From RGIG3528 sp045640725 (GTDB lineage Bacteria; Bacillota; Clostridia; Lachnospirales; Lachnospiraceae): a DNA stretch of 13,167 nt. The stretch spans positions 1 to 13,167 of the forward strand of contig JAZUFN010000031.1 of NCBI GenBank assembly GCA_045640725.1. The letters are read 5' to 3'. The position numbers were made by a program, and so were the translations under genes. Under the pieces are notes generated by a model. The model saw only the letters and a program-made list of their open reading frames with translations. It made no database searches and had not been told where the DNA came from. Below, piece after piece: positions 6,461 to 13,167 of the stretch; positions within the stretch are counted from its first letter, which is position 1, and each line of letters starts with the position of its first letter.

Positions 6461-7312
6461 CAGTTTTGGTTTCAGGAATATCATTCCCAGAATGTGCAGT
6501 TTGGCATAAGGGTTGACCGGCAGCTCTATTCTGCTCAAAGTGAGTATCAGCATATCGATGTATTTCAGTCACCGGAGTTCGGTAAATTCCTTACTCTTAA
6601 CGGATCGGTTATTTTTTCGGAGCAGGACTGTTTTATTTATAATGAAATGGTGGTGCATGTCCCTATGGCAGTGCATCCCAATGTGAAAAAGGTACTTATA
6701 ATAGGTGGTGGAGACGGCGGAGTATCCAAGGAGCTGCTGCGGTATGATACAGTAGAGCATATTGATATCGTGGAGCTGGACAGCATGTTTATGGATGTTT
6801 GCCGAGCTTATTTCCCGTCAACTGCCGAAGGTCTGGATGATGAAAGAGTACATATATATAATACGGATGCCCTTAGATTTTTAAGATCAAAGACAGCGGA
6901 GTATGATCTTATTATAAATGATGCTACCGATCCCTTTGGTGCTTCCGAGGGCTTTTTTACCAGAGAGTTTTATGGCGGTTGCTATAAGGCATTAAAGGAT
7001 GACGGCGTACTGGTATATCAGCATGGCAGCCCTTTCTATGATGAGGATGCGGAAGCATGCAGAAGTATGCATAAAAAGGTATATCACACCTTCCCCATCA
7101 GCCGTGTTTATCAGGCCCATATTCCGACATCCCCATCCGGATACTGGCTGTTCGGCTTTGCATCCAAAAAATATCATCCTTTAAAGGATTTCAAAAGAGA
7201 TATGTGGGAGGATTTGAAAATTCCCACAGAATACTATACTACAAATCTTCATGCAGGCGCATTCATGTTGCCTAAGTACGTAGAGGATTTACTTGAGGAG
7301 GAAGAAAATTAA
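6458..7312 (+). CDS. speE: Diverged polyamine aminopropyltransferase (SpeE-like)
   Basis: The 284-residue protein follows spermidine synthase from end to end. Normal SpeE moves an aminopropyl group from decarboxylated S-adenosylmethionine to putrescine. Kept here are the nucleoside-binding GGGDGG (residues 83-88), E107 in VELD, D137, and the catalytic aspartate pair D155/D158 in NDATDP. Changed, compared with my recollection of the Bacillus subtilis enzyme, are LDG to LNG (N48), DEF to DCF (C58), YHEM to YNEM (N62), GPA to GAS, and PTYPSG to PTSPSG (S225). The last two of the substitutions at 62 and 225 touch co-substrate and amine-acceptor sites in known structures. The start is TTG. Its stop overlaps the next start by one base. 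A spermidine synthase with altered preference, a different acceptor or donor, or a regulatory relic are all possible. Confidence 0.8.
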   Translation: MQFWFQEYHSQNVQFGIRVDRQLYSAQSEYQHIDVFQSPEFGKFLTLNGSVIFSEQDCFIYNEMVVHVPMAVHPNVKKVLIIGGGDGGVSKELLRYDTVEHIDIVELDSMFMDVCRAYFPSTAEGLDDERVHIYNTDALRFLRSKTAEYDLIINDATDPFGASEGFFTREFYGGCYKALKDDGVLVYQHGSPFYDEDAEACRSMHKKVYHTFPISRVYQAHIPTSPSGYWLFGFASKKYHPLKDFKRDMWEDLKIPTEYYTTNLHAGAFMLPKYVEDLLEEEEN

Positions 7313-8571
7313 TGAGCAGACTTTTAGTTATCGGTTGTGGTGGTGTAGCCCAGGTGGCCATCAGTAAATGTTGTCAGGTGTCTGACGTTTTTACGGAGCT
7401 TTGCATTGCAAGCCGCACACAGAGCAAGTGTGACGCTCTGGCTGAGAAGCTTCGTAAGATTTCATCAACAAAAATTACCACAGCTCATGTAGATGCGGAT
7501 AAAGTTGAAGAAGTAGTGGCACTTATTCGTGAATATCAGCCGGATGCAGTACTCAATGTAGCTCTTCCCTATCAGGATCTTACCATAATGGATGCCTGTC
7601 TGGAGACAAAGGTACCTTACATCGATACAGCCAACTATGAATGTGAAAATACCGACGATCCTGAGTGGAGAAAGGTGTACGAGGAAAGATGCGCTCGTTT
7701 GGGCTTCACAGCTTACTTTGATTATTCCTGGCAGTGGGCATATAAAGAAAAATTTGAGAAGGCAGGTATAACAGGCCTTCTGGGCACAGGATTTGATCCC
7801 GGTGTTACTCAGGTCTACACAGCTTACGCATTAAAGCATTATTTTGACGAGATTCACACCATTGATATTCTGGACTGTAACGGCGGTGATCATGGTTATC
7901 CTTTTGCTACCAATTTCAATCCGGAGATCAATCTGCGTGAAGTATCAGCTCCCGGATCTTACTGGGAAAATGGCCACTGGGTAGAGATACCTGCCATGTC
8001 CATTAAGCGTGAGTATGATTTCAAAGGCGTGGGTATGAAGGATATGTATCTTCTTCACCACGAAGAAATAGAATCTTTGGCCAAGAATATACCCGGAGTC
8101 AAGAGAATACGTTTCTTCATGACTTTTGGCCAGAGCTACCTTACCCATATGAAGTGTTTTGAAAATATCGGCCTTTTAGGTACTACACCTATTAATTTTG
8201 AAGGTAAGGAAATCGTTCCTATTCAGTTCCTCAAGGCTTTGCTGCCTGATCCTGCATCTCTGGGCCCCCGTACTGTAGGAAAGACCAATATTGGCTGTAT
8301 TTTTACGGGTGTCAAGGATGGTAAGGAAAAGACTATCTACATCTACAATGTCTGCGATCATCAGGAGTGCTACAAAGAGGTAGGCTCTCAGGCTATCAGC
8401 TACACTACAGGCGTGCCTGCCATGATTGGCGCAATGATGGTAGTCAAGGGTATTTGGAATAAAAAGGGTGTATTTACTGCAGAAGAGTTCGATCCCGACC
8501 CATACATGGAAGCACTTAACAAGCATGGTCTTCCTTGGGTAGTGGAAGAGAATCCTGTTCTTGTACCATAA
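7312..8571 (+). CDS. Carboxy(nor)spermidine dehydrogenase (CASDH), saccharopine-dehydrogenase family
   Basis: Joins putrescine (or diaminopropane) to L-aspartate semialdehyde and reduces the imine with NAD(P)H to carboxyspermidine (or carboxynorspermidine). The 419-residue protein has an N-terminal Rossmann motif GCGGVAQV (residues 8-15), the family segment NVALPYQDLTIMDACL (82-97), and LLGTGFDPGVTQVYTAYA (157-174). The segment NGGDHGYPFATNF (190-202) follows. Length and motifs fit CASDH rather than lysine-forming saccharopine dehydrogenase. The ATG overlaps the speE-like stop (TAATG), with GAGGAGGA upstream, so translation is probably coupled. The decarboxylase for its product is next. The same fold also works on agmatine in the carboxyaminopropylagmatine route known in some bacteria, so the acceptor here is inferred. 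Confidence 0.92.
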   Translation: MSRLLVIGCGGVAQVAISKCCQVSDVFTELCIASRTQSKCDALAEKLRKISSTKITTAHVDADKVEEVVALIREYQPDAVLNVALPYQDLTIMDACLETKVPYIDTANYECENTDDPEWRKVYEERCARLGFTAYFDYSWQWAYKEKFEKAGITGLLGTGFDPGVTQVYTAYALKHYFDEIHTIDILDCNGGDHGYPFATNFNPEINLREVSAPGSYWENGHWVEIPAMSIKREYDFKGVGMKDMYLLHHEEIESLAKNIPGVKRIRFFMTFGQSYLTHMKCFENIGLLGTTPINFEGKEIVPIQFLKALLPDPASLGPRTVGKTNIGCIFTGVKDGKEKTIYIYNVCDHQECYKEVGSQAISYTTGVPAMIGAMMVVKGIWNKKGVFTAEEFDPDPYMEALNKHGLPWVVEENPVLVP

Positions 8572-8596
8572 TTTTGTATATTTGTATCTGAATTAA

Positions 8597-9727
8597 ATGA
8601 GAAGAGAAGATGTTAGGACTCCTGCATATATTGTGCAGGAGTCAGCCTTAATTAAAAATCTGAATATATTAAAGGATGTGAAGGAGAAGGCCCAATGCCA
8701 CATTTTGCTGGCACAGAAGTGTTTTTCCATGTTTTATGAGTATCCCCTGATAGGTCAGTATCTGGACGGCTGTACAGCCTCCGGGCTTTACGAGGCCAGA
8801 CTGGGGCATGAATGTATGGGCAAGGAAAATCATGTTTTTTCAGCAGGCTACAGAGCTTCTGAGTTTGATGAGATTCTTAGCTACTGTGATCATGTAGTAT
8901 TTAATTCTCTGAGACAGATGGATGCCTACAAGTCCAAGTGCCGGGAAAAAGGGGTTTCCTATGGCCTTCGCATCAATCCTGAAAAGTCTACTCAGGAAGG
9001 GCATGCCATTTATGACCCCTGTGCGCCCGGCTCCCGTTTTGGTGTCCGTGCCTGTGACCTGGAGGGTTATAATCTGACCGGCTGCGACGGCTTTCATTTT
9101 CATACTCTTTGTGAGCAAAATTCGGATGATCTGGAGACTACACTTAAGGCTGTGGAAGAAAAATTCGGAAAGTATCTCTATCAGCTCAAGTGGGTTAATT
9201 TTGGCGGTGGCCACCATATTACCAGAGATGATTATGATCGTGAGCTGTTAATAAAGCTTGTACGATACATCAAAGAAAAGTATAATGTAGAAGTCTATCT
9301 GGAGCCGGGAGAAGCAGTGGCTTTAAATGCCGGCTTACTGAAGACAGAAGTTATCGATATTGTGAAAAACGGTGATACGACTGTTCTTATTACCGATACA
9401 TCAGCAGCCTGTCATATGCCGGATGTGCTGGAGATGCCCTATCGTCCGCCACTTAAAGATTCGGGGCTGCCGGGTGAAAAAGCTTATACCTACAGGCTTT
9501 CATCAGCCACCTGTCTGTCCGGAGATGTGATAGGAGACTACTCCTTTGACCGGGAGATAAAAATAGGTGATATTCTTTATTTCGAGGATATGGCCATTTA
9601 TTCTATGGTTAAGAATAATACGTTTAATGGTTTTGGCCTTCCGGATATTGTGGCCGAGGACACAAATGGGGATTGCCATGTAGTAAAAAGCTTTGGCTAT
9701 GAAGATTTTAAAGAAAGGCTTTCATAA
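8597..9727 (+). CDS. nspC: Carboxy(nor)spermidine decarboxylase
   Basis: Removes the carboxyl group from carboxyspermidine (or carboxynorspermidine) to give spermidine (or norspermidine). The 376-residue PLP enzyme belongs to the alanine-racemase-fold decarboxylases. Visible are the PLP lysine K41 in LLAQKCFS, HFHTLCE (167-173), NFGGGHH (201-207), the phosphate-region YLEPGEAV (234-241), DTSAACHMPDVLEMPYRP (267-284), and the cysteine of the ATCLSGD motif (C306) that completes the site in the dimer. The ATG at 8597 is the only in-frame start, because TAA directly precedes it. No Shine-Dalgarno site is visible in the AT-rich 25-base gap after CASDH, unlike its neighbours. Its stop overlaps the agmatine deiminase start by one base. 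Confidence 0.93.
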   Translation: MRREDVRTPAYIVQESALIKNLNILKDVKEKAQCHILLAQKCFSMFYEYPLIGQYLDGCTASGLYEARLGHECMGKENHVFSAGYRASEFDEILSYCDHVVFNSLRQMDAYKSKCREKGVSYGLRINPEKSTQEGHAIYDPCAPGSRFGVRACDLEGYNLTGCDGFHFHTLCEQNSDDLETTLKAVEEKFGKYLYQLKWVNFGGGHHITRDDYDRELLIKLVRYIKEKYNVEVYLEPGEAVALNAGLLKTEVIDIVKNGDTTVLITDTSAACHMPDVLEMPYRPPLKDSGLPGEKAYTYRLSSATCLSGDVIGDYSFDREIKIGDILYFEDMAIYSMVKNNTFNGFGLPDIVAEDTNGDCHVVKSFGYEDFKERLS

Positions 9728-10815
9728 TGGATGTAATAAACTCCTTGCCAAAAGAAGATGGATTTAGGATGCCCGGAGAATTTGAGCCTCATTCGGGAAC
9801 ATTAATGATTTGGCCTGTTCGTCCCGGCTCATGGCCCCATCAGGCCATGCCAGCCAAAAAAGTGTTTAGTGAGATTATTCATCATATAGCAAAACATGAA
9901 AAAATGTACGTGCTTTGTGACAAGGCTCACCTTTCTGAATGCAGAGAGTATGTAGGGGAGGTAGCCGAAATTATAGAAATGGACACGGATGACGCTTGGG
10001 CCAGAGACACAGGTCCCACATTTGTGACCAATGGTAGCGAAAGCCGTGGTATCAGCTGGACTTTTAATGCCTGGGGAGGAGAGGTAGACGGACTTTACGC
10101 CTCCTGGGAAAAAGATGATAAGGTAGCCGGACTTTTTACGGAATATTTGGGTAAAAAGTGCTACGATGCAGCCCCTTTTGTACTGGAAGGTGGATCAATA
10201 CATTCTGATGGTGAGGGTACTGTAATAGTTACCAAGACCTGTCTTTTATCAGCCGGTCGCAATCCCCGGATGACCCAGCAGGAGATTACCAATACCTTAA
10301 AGAACTATTTGGGAGCGGAAAAAGTCATTTGGCTTCCTTTTGGTATATATAATGATGAGACTAATGAACATGTCGATAACGTCTGCTGTTTTTCTGCACC
10401 GGGAGAGCTACTGTTGGCAGTGGCAGAGGATGAAAATGATCCTCAGTACCACATGAGCCGGCTGGATCTGCAACTCTTGGAAAAAGAAACTGATGCCAAG
10501 GGCCGTCATTTCGTAATAAGAAAGCTTCCTATCCCTAAAAAGCCTGTAAGAATCACTGAAGAAGATTTGGCAGGATATGTGTTTGAAGATGGTGAGGATG
10601 TAAGAGAAGCAGGTGAGAGATTGGCTGCATCTTATGCCAATTTTTATATAGCCAACGGATGTGTATTGGTGCCTCAGTTTGGGGATGAAAACGATAAAGT
10701 GGCACTTAAAGTTCTGGCAGAGGCATTCCCTGATAGGGAGATTATTCCTATTTTTGCAAGGGATATAATAGTAGGCGGAGGCAATATTCACTGTATTACT
10801 CAACAGTGCTTTTAA
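9727..10815 (+). CDS. aguA: Agmatine deiminase
   Basis: Hydrolyses agmatine to N-carbamoylputrescine and ammonia. The 362-residue protein has the full agmatine deiminase signature: MPGEFEPHSGTLMIWP near the start (15-30), WARDTGPTF (91-99) with the substrate-binding Asp94, FVLEGGSIHSDG (151-162), the catalytic His215 and Asp217 in NEHVDN, and the nucleophile Cys356 in GGGNIHC near the C-terminus. The start overlaps the nspC stop (TAATG). The adjoining N-carbamoylputrescine amidase argues for a biosynthetic role leading to putrescine. The fermentative agmatine deiminase system would instead show a putrescine carbamoyltransferase, an antiporter and a carbamate kinase, none of which is here. Confidence 0.95.
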   Translation: MDVINSLPKEDGFRMPGEFEPHSGTLMIWPVRPGSWPHQAMPAKKVFSEIIHHIAKHEKMYVLCDKAHLSECREYVGEVAEIIEMDTDDAWARDTGPTFVTNGSESRGISWTFNAWGGEVDGLYASWEKDDKVAGLFTEYLGKKCYDAAPFVLEGGSIHSDGEGTVIVTKTCLLSAGRNPRMTQQEITNTLKNYLGAEKVIWLPFGIYNDETNEHVDNVCCFSAPGELLLAVAEDENDPQYHMSRLDLQLLEKETDAKGRHFVIRKLPIPKKPVRITEEDLAGYVFEDGEDVREAGERLAASYANFYIANGCVLVPQFGDENDKVALKVLAEAFPDREIIPIFARDIIVGGGNIHCITQQCF

Positions 10816-10852
10816 AGACATTGACCCTATAGAGGTCGCATTGGAGTGAAAA

Positions 10853-11728
10853 ATGGCTAAATTTAAAGTTGCTGCAATTCAGATGAAAATGACAGCAGAC
10901 AGAGATGAAAATATAAATACAGCGGACAGAATGGTCAGAGAAGCAGCTGCCAACGGAGCCAATGTCATCCTGCTTCCGGAGCTTTTTGAAAATCTGTATT
11001 TCTGCCAGGAAAGAAACTATGATTTTTTCAAAATGGCAGAGTCGGCAGAGGATAATAAAGCTGTTATACATTTTAAAAAGGTGGCTAAAGAGCTGGAGGT
11101 AGTATTACCAATCAGCTTTTATGAGAGATATGGCAATGCCTTTTTTAATACTGTGGCAATGATAGATGCGGATGGCAGCCTTATGGGATTGTACAGAAAG
11201 ACTCATATTCCGGATGACCATTTTTATCAGGAAAAATTCTATTTTACTCCCGGTGATACGGGATTCAAGGTATGGAATACCAAGTATGGCTGCATCGGAG
11301 TGGGTATCTGTTGGGATCAATGGTTCCCGGAGACTGCCAGAGGTATGGCAGTAAAGGGAGCAGAGCTTTTGCTTTATCCTACAGCCATTGGTTCTGAGCC
11401 TATTTTGTCAGTGGATTCCATGCCTCATTGGAGGAGATGTATGCAGGGACACGCTGCCTGCAACATTGTTCCTGTGGTAGCAGCCAACAGAATAGGTACA
11501 GAAGAGGTAGTACCATCGGAAGCCAACAATTTTCAGAAATCGGCGCTTTCTTTCTATGGTTCGTCATTTATCACGGACGAATGCGGCGAGATTAAAGTTC
11601 AGGCTTCCAGAGATAAAGAAGAAATTCTTTATGCCGATATAGATACTGACAGGTCCAGGGAAATGAGGGACAGCTGGGGGCTGTTCCGTGATAGAAGGCC
11701 TGAAATATATAAGGGGATAGATCAATAG
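10853..11728 (+). CDS. aguB: N-carbamoylputrescine amidase (nitrilase superfamily)
   Basis: Hydrolyses N-carbamoylputrescine to putrescine, ammonia and carbon dioxide. The 291-residue protein carries the nitrilase catalytic triad: Glu43 in LLPELFEN, Lys116 in YRKTHIPD, and Cys153 in GICWDQWFPE. The acidic second residue after the cysteine and the PTAIGSEP segment are typical of the N-carbamoylputrescine branch. The start has GGAG about nine bases upstream, in a 37-base gap after aguA. It completes the arginine-to-putrescine path begun by the decarboxylase at the head of the run. Confidence 0.95.
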   Translation: MAKFKVAAIQMKMTADRDENINTADRMVREAAANGANVILLPELFENLYFCQERNYDFFKMAESAEDNKAVIHFKKVAKELEVVLPISFYERYGNAFFNTVAMIDADGSLMGLYRKTHIPDDHFYQEKFYFTPGDTGFKVWNTKYGCIGVGICWDQWFPETARGMAVKGAELLLYPTAIGSEPILSVDSMPHWRRCMQGHAACNIVPVVAANRIGTEEVVPSEANNFQKSALSFYGSSFITDECGEIKVQASRDKEEILYADIDTDRSREMRDSWGLFRDRRPEIYKGIDQ

Positions 11729-11731
11729 ATT

Positions 11732-12655
11732 ATGAAAAAAAGATTAGTTTTTGCAATGATGTTATTTGGTACCGCTCTTTTTGTCGCCTGTAGCAAGGGG
11801 ACATTGGAGGTACCCAATGTAAGCACTACTCCGGAGCTTACTCCCACCGAGGTGATTCAGCCTACAATTATAGTGAATCCTACAGAGATACCTACCAATA
11901 CACCGAGTAACACACCAAGTAATACACCTACACCAGAGCCAACAGAAGGTCCTTCCATGAAAGAGCTTTTGAAGGTGACTGAGAGAAAGAGCACAAGTAT
12001 TCCTTTCATTATGATTGATCCGGGACATGGTGATTTTGATCCGGGTTCAGTAGTGACTGATGAAAACGGTAATAAATACAATGAAAAAGATATCAACCTG
12101 CAGATTGCTTTAAAGGTATCCAGTAAGCTTCAGGTAATGGGAATTCAGGTGGTAATGACCAGAAGTAACGATAAGATGGGGAATTTTTTTGACAAGGAGA
12201 TATATAACTTCTTTAAAAAGAATTTCCCGAATTCCAAGACTGATACCCAGAGATACAATAATTATAAGCGCGAGCTGTCGGATGCAACCGACATAGATCT
12301 TTTCCTGGCTATTCATCAGAATGAATATACTTCCATGCCAAAGGTTAAGGGAGCTGAGGTATGGAGAGCGAAGAACTATAATGCCAATAATGCTACTTTG
12401 GCAAGTAAGGTCCACACTGCTATCAAGTCTGCTGTAGGATACAGCAGAAGTATCATGGAGGGTGAGGATCTCATTGTATTAAGGACACAAAAGCCTTCGA
12501 TTCTGGTTGAATGTGGATATATGTCCAATCCGGATGAGTTTAAGAGCCTTTTGTCAGAGGAATTTCAGGATAAAATGGCAGATGCTATTGTAAAGGGAAT
12601 CGTTGATTATCTTAAGGCTAAGGGAGATTATCCGAACTTTAAGTTTGGCAATTAG
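11732..12655 (+). CDS. Lipoprotein N-acetylmuramoyl-L-alanine amidase (Amidase_3)
   Basis: Cleaves the bond between N-acetylmuramic acid and L-alanine in peptidoglycan. The 307-residue protein has a signal peptide ending in lipobox LFVAC (Cys20), so it is anchored outside the membrane. A Thr/Pro/Asn-rich flexible linker follows (about residues 31-75). The zinc-amidase domain has His99 in IDPGHGDFDPG, Glu118 in YNEKDINL, His195 in LAIHQNE and catalytic Glu260 in ILVECGYMSNP. All key residues are present, so activity is expected. An insertion around NFFDKEIYNFFKKNF (151-165) follows the usual TR motif. It starts three bases after the aguB stop, which suggests cotranscription, with AAGGGG within the aguB end as a weak Shine-Dalgarno site. 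A cell-wall enzyme is unexpected in a polyamine unit. Confidence 0.9.
   Translation: MKKRLVFAMMLFGTALFVACSKGTLEVPNVSTTPELTPTEVIQPTIIVNPTEIPTNTPSNTPSNTPTPEPTEGPSMKELLKVTERKSTSIPFIMIDPGHGDFDPGSVVTDENGNKYNEKDINLQIALKVSSKLQVMGIQVVMTRSNDKMGNFFDKEIYNFFKKNFPNSKTDTQRYNNYKRELSDATDIDLFLAIHQNEYTSMPKVKGAEVWRAKNYNANNATLASKVHTAIKSAVGYSRSIMEGEDLIVLRTQKPSILVECGYMSNPDEFKSLLSEEFQDKMADAIVKGIVDYLKAKGDYPNFKFGN
11897..11932 (+). repeat. 12-base in-frame repeat in the amidase linker
   Basis: Three 12-base units, AATACACCGAGT, AACACACCAAGT and AATACACCTACA, encode NTPS, NTPS and NTPT. Copies could expand or contract without a frameshift, changing linker length between the lipid anchor and the amidase domain. Confidence 0.7.
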
Positions 12656-12678
12656 TGTTACTGTTTACAGTCTGTTAC
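12656..12678. promoter_or_regulatory. Possible operator palindrome upstream of the purF promoter
   Basis: ACTGTTTACAGT (12660-12671) has perfect five-base inverted arms around TT, and is bracketed by two TGTTAC copies (12656-12661 and 12673-12678). It begins right after the amidase stop and 12 bases before the -35. The size suits a dimeric repressor, but nothing ties it to one. It does not resemble the PurBox I know from Bacillus. Confidence 0.25.
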
Positions 12679-12689
12679 GAAAATGTTTC

Positions 12690-12718
12690 TTGACAAAAAA
12701 ACAAAAAAAGAATATAGT
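12690..12718 (+). promoter_or_regulatory. purF: Promoter upstream of purF
   Basis: A perfect TTGACA (12690-12695) and TATAGT (12713-12718) are spaced by exactly 17 bases in an A-rich spacer. The expected start is near 12723-12725, only about 13 bases before the terminator hairpin. No other promoter fits between that hairpin and purF. Confidence 0.75.
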
Positions 12719-12735
12719 TTCTACGTTATAAAAGC

Positions 12736-12774
12736 AAGGGCGCTTATGGGTCTTCCATAAGTGCCCCTTTTTTT
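12736..12774 (+). terminator. Intrinsic terminator in the purF leader (possible attenuator)
   Basis: GGGCGCTTATGG (12738-12749) pairs with CCATAAGTGCCC (12755-12766) over 12 pairs including one G-U, with a five-base loop. Seven Ts follow after one C (12768-12774). It could end transcripts from the amidase gene 80 bases upstream. Because the only good purF promoter is upstream of it, it should also act on purF transcripts. I see no obvious antiterminator and no known purine riboswitch fold in the short leader. Confidence 0.85.
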
Positions 12775-12804
12775 GGAAAAATAGAAGGACAAAGGAGTCG
12801 AAGT

Positions 12805-13167
12805 ATGGCTATTCACGAGGAATGTGGTGTTTTTGGAGTGTATTCTAAGGAAACTGTGGATGTAGCAAAGCTCTCCTATTACGGTCTGTATGCCCTGCAG
12901 CACAGAGGACAGGAAAGCTGCGGCATTGTGGTTAATGACGAAGGCGTTTTTCACAGCCACAAGGATTTAGGCCTGGTAAGTGATGTTTTTACTGCAGACC
13001 GCCTGGCCAAATATCCCAAGGGACAGATAGCAGTAGCTCATGTACGGTATGGCACTACAGGCGCTACTACCAGGAACAATGTCCAGCCTATTGAGGTCAA
13101 TCACATGAAGGGCAAGATGGCCCTGGCTCACAATGGCAATCTGAGCAATGCATTGGAGCTTAGAGAC
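12805..13167 (+). CDS. purF: Amidophosphoribosyltransferase, N-terminal part
   Basis: Catalyses the first committed step of purine synthesis, PRPP plus glutamine to phosphoribosylamine. The window holds 121 codons; the rest lies beyond the right edge. The start MAIHEECGVFGVYS gives the glutaminase nucleophile Cys7, exposed after removal of a short propeptide. GLYALQHRGQES, HVRYGTTGATTRNN and LAHNGNLSN are the glutamine amidotransferase signatures of PurF, distinct from GlmS or GltB. AAAGGAG lies eight bases before the ATG. It is transcribed away from the polyamine run, with a promoter and a terminator hairpin in between. Together with purO and purH at the other end of the window it shows two separate purine loci flanking the polyamine block. 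Confidence 0.93.
   Translation, partial: MAIHEECGVFGVYSKETVDVAKLSYYGLYALQHRGQESCGIVVNDEGVFHSHKDLGLVSDVFTADRLAKYPKGQIAVAHVRYGTTGATTRNNVQPIEVNHMKGKMALAHNGNLSNALELRD

Noticed and set aside
12656..12804. A purine or PRPP riboswitch in front of purF
   Set aside because: The predicted leader before the terminator is about 13 bases, too short for a known aptamer, and I see no conserved core.
12721..12960. A 79-codon minus-strand frame across the purF start
   Set aside because: It runs through the terminator and is antisense to the conserved PurF N-terminus, with no homology signal.

Overview
The window looks like chromosomal core sequence from a Gram-positive, low-to-mid GC Clostridia species. Lachnospiraceae is my best guess. 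The reasons are AG-rich Shine-Dalgarno sites, consensus TTGACA/TATAAT-type promoters, lipobox proteins and a split purH/purO purine module. I see no phage, insertion sequence, tRNA, rRNA or CRISPR array.

Layout. Positions 1-1941, minus strand: the last two steps of IMP synthesis as two separate proteins. These are a PurO-type IMP cyclohydrolase and a stand-alone AICAR formyltransferase that runs off the left edge; two tandem copies of a palindrome-ended repeat fill the gap between them. Positions 2077-4025, minus strand: a type I L-asparaginase followed by an unrecognised lipoprotein, ending at a strong hairpin terminator. The asparaginase has a near-perfect promoter placed so close to its start codon that its mRNA should be leaderless or nearly so. 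Positions 4192-4818, plus strand: a DUF308/HdeD-type membrane protein with its own terminator.

Positions 4953-12655, plus strand: a tightly packed seven-gene run, mostly polyamine synthesis. In order it holds an arginine/lysine/ornithine decarboxylase-family enzyme, a diverged spermidine-synthase-like protein, carboxy(nor)spermidine dehydrogenase, carboxy(nor)spermidine decarboxylase, agmatine deiminase, N-carbamoylputrescine amidase, and a lipoprotein N-acetylmuramoyl-L-alanine amidase. Read together, arginine goes to agmatine, N-carbamoylputrescine, putrescine, carboxyspermidine and spermidine. The aminopropyl group comes from aspartate semialdehyde rather than decarboxylated S-adenosylmethionine. 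The SpeE-like protein is therefore the odd member: its normal co-substrate is not needed by this route, and several of its active-site residues are changed.

Positions 12656-13167, plus strand: a promoter, a strong intrinsic terminator and the start of purF (right edge truncated). The terminator lies between the promoter and purF, so it either ends the polyamine run or acts as an attenuator. The most interesting points are the diverged SpeE inside a route that does not need it, the duplicated TTG start region of the first two polyamine genes, the leaderless asparaginase promoter, the purF leader and the tandem repeat in the purO-purH gap.
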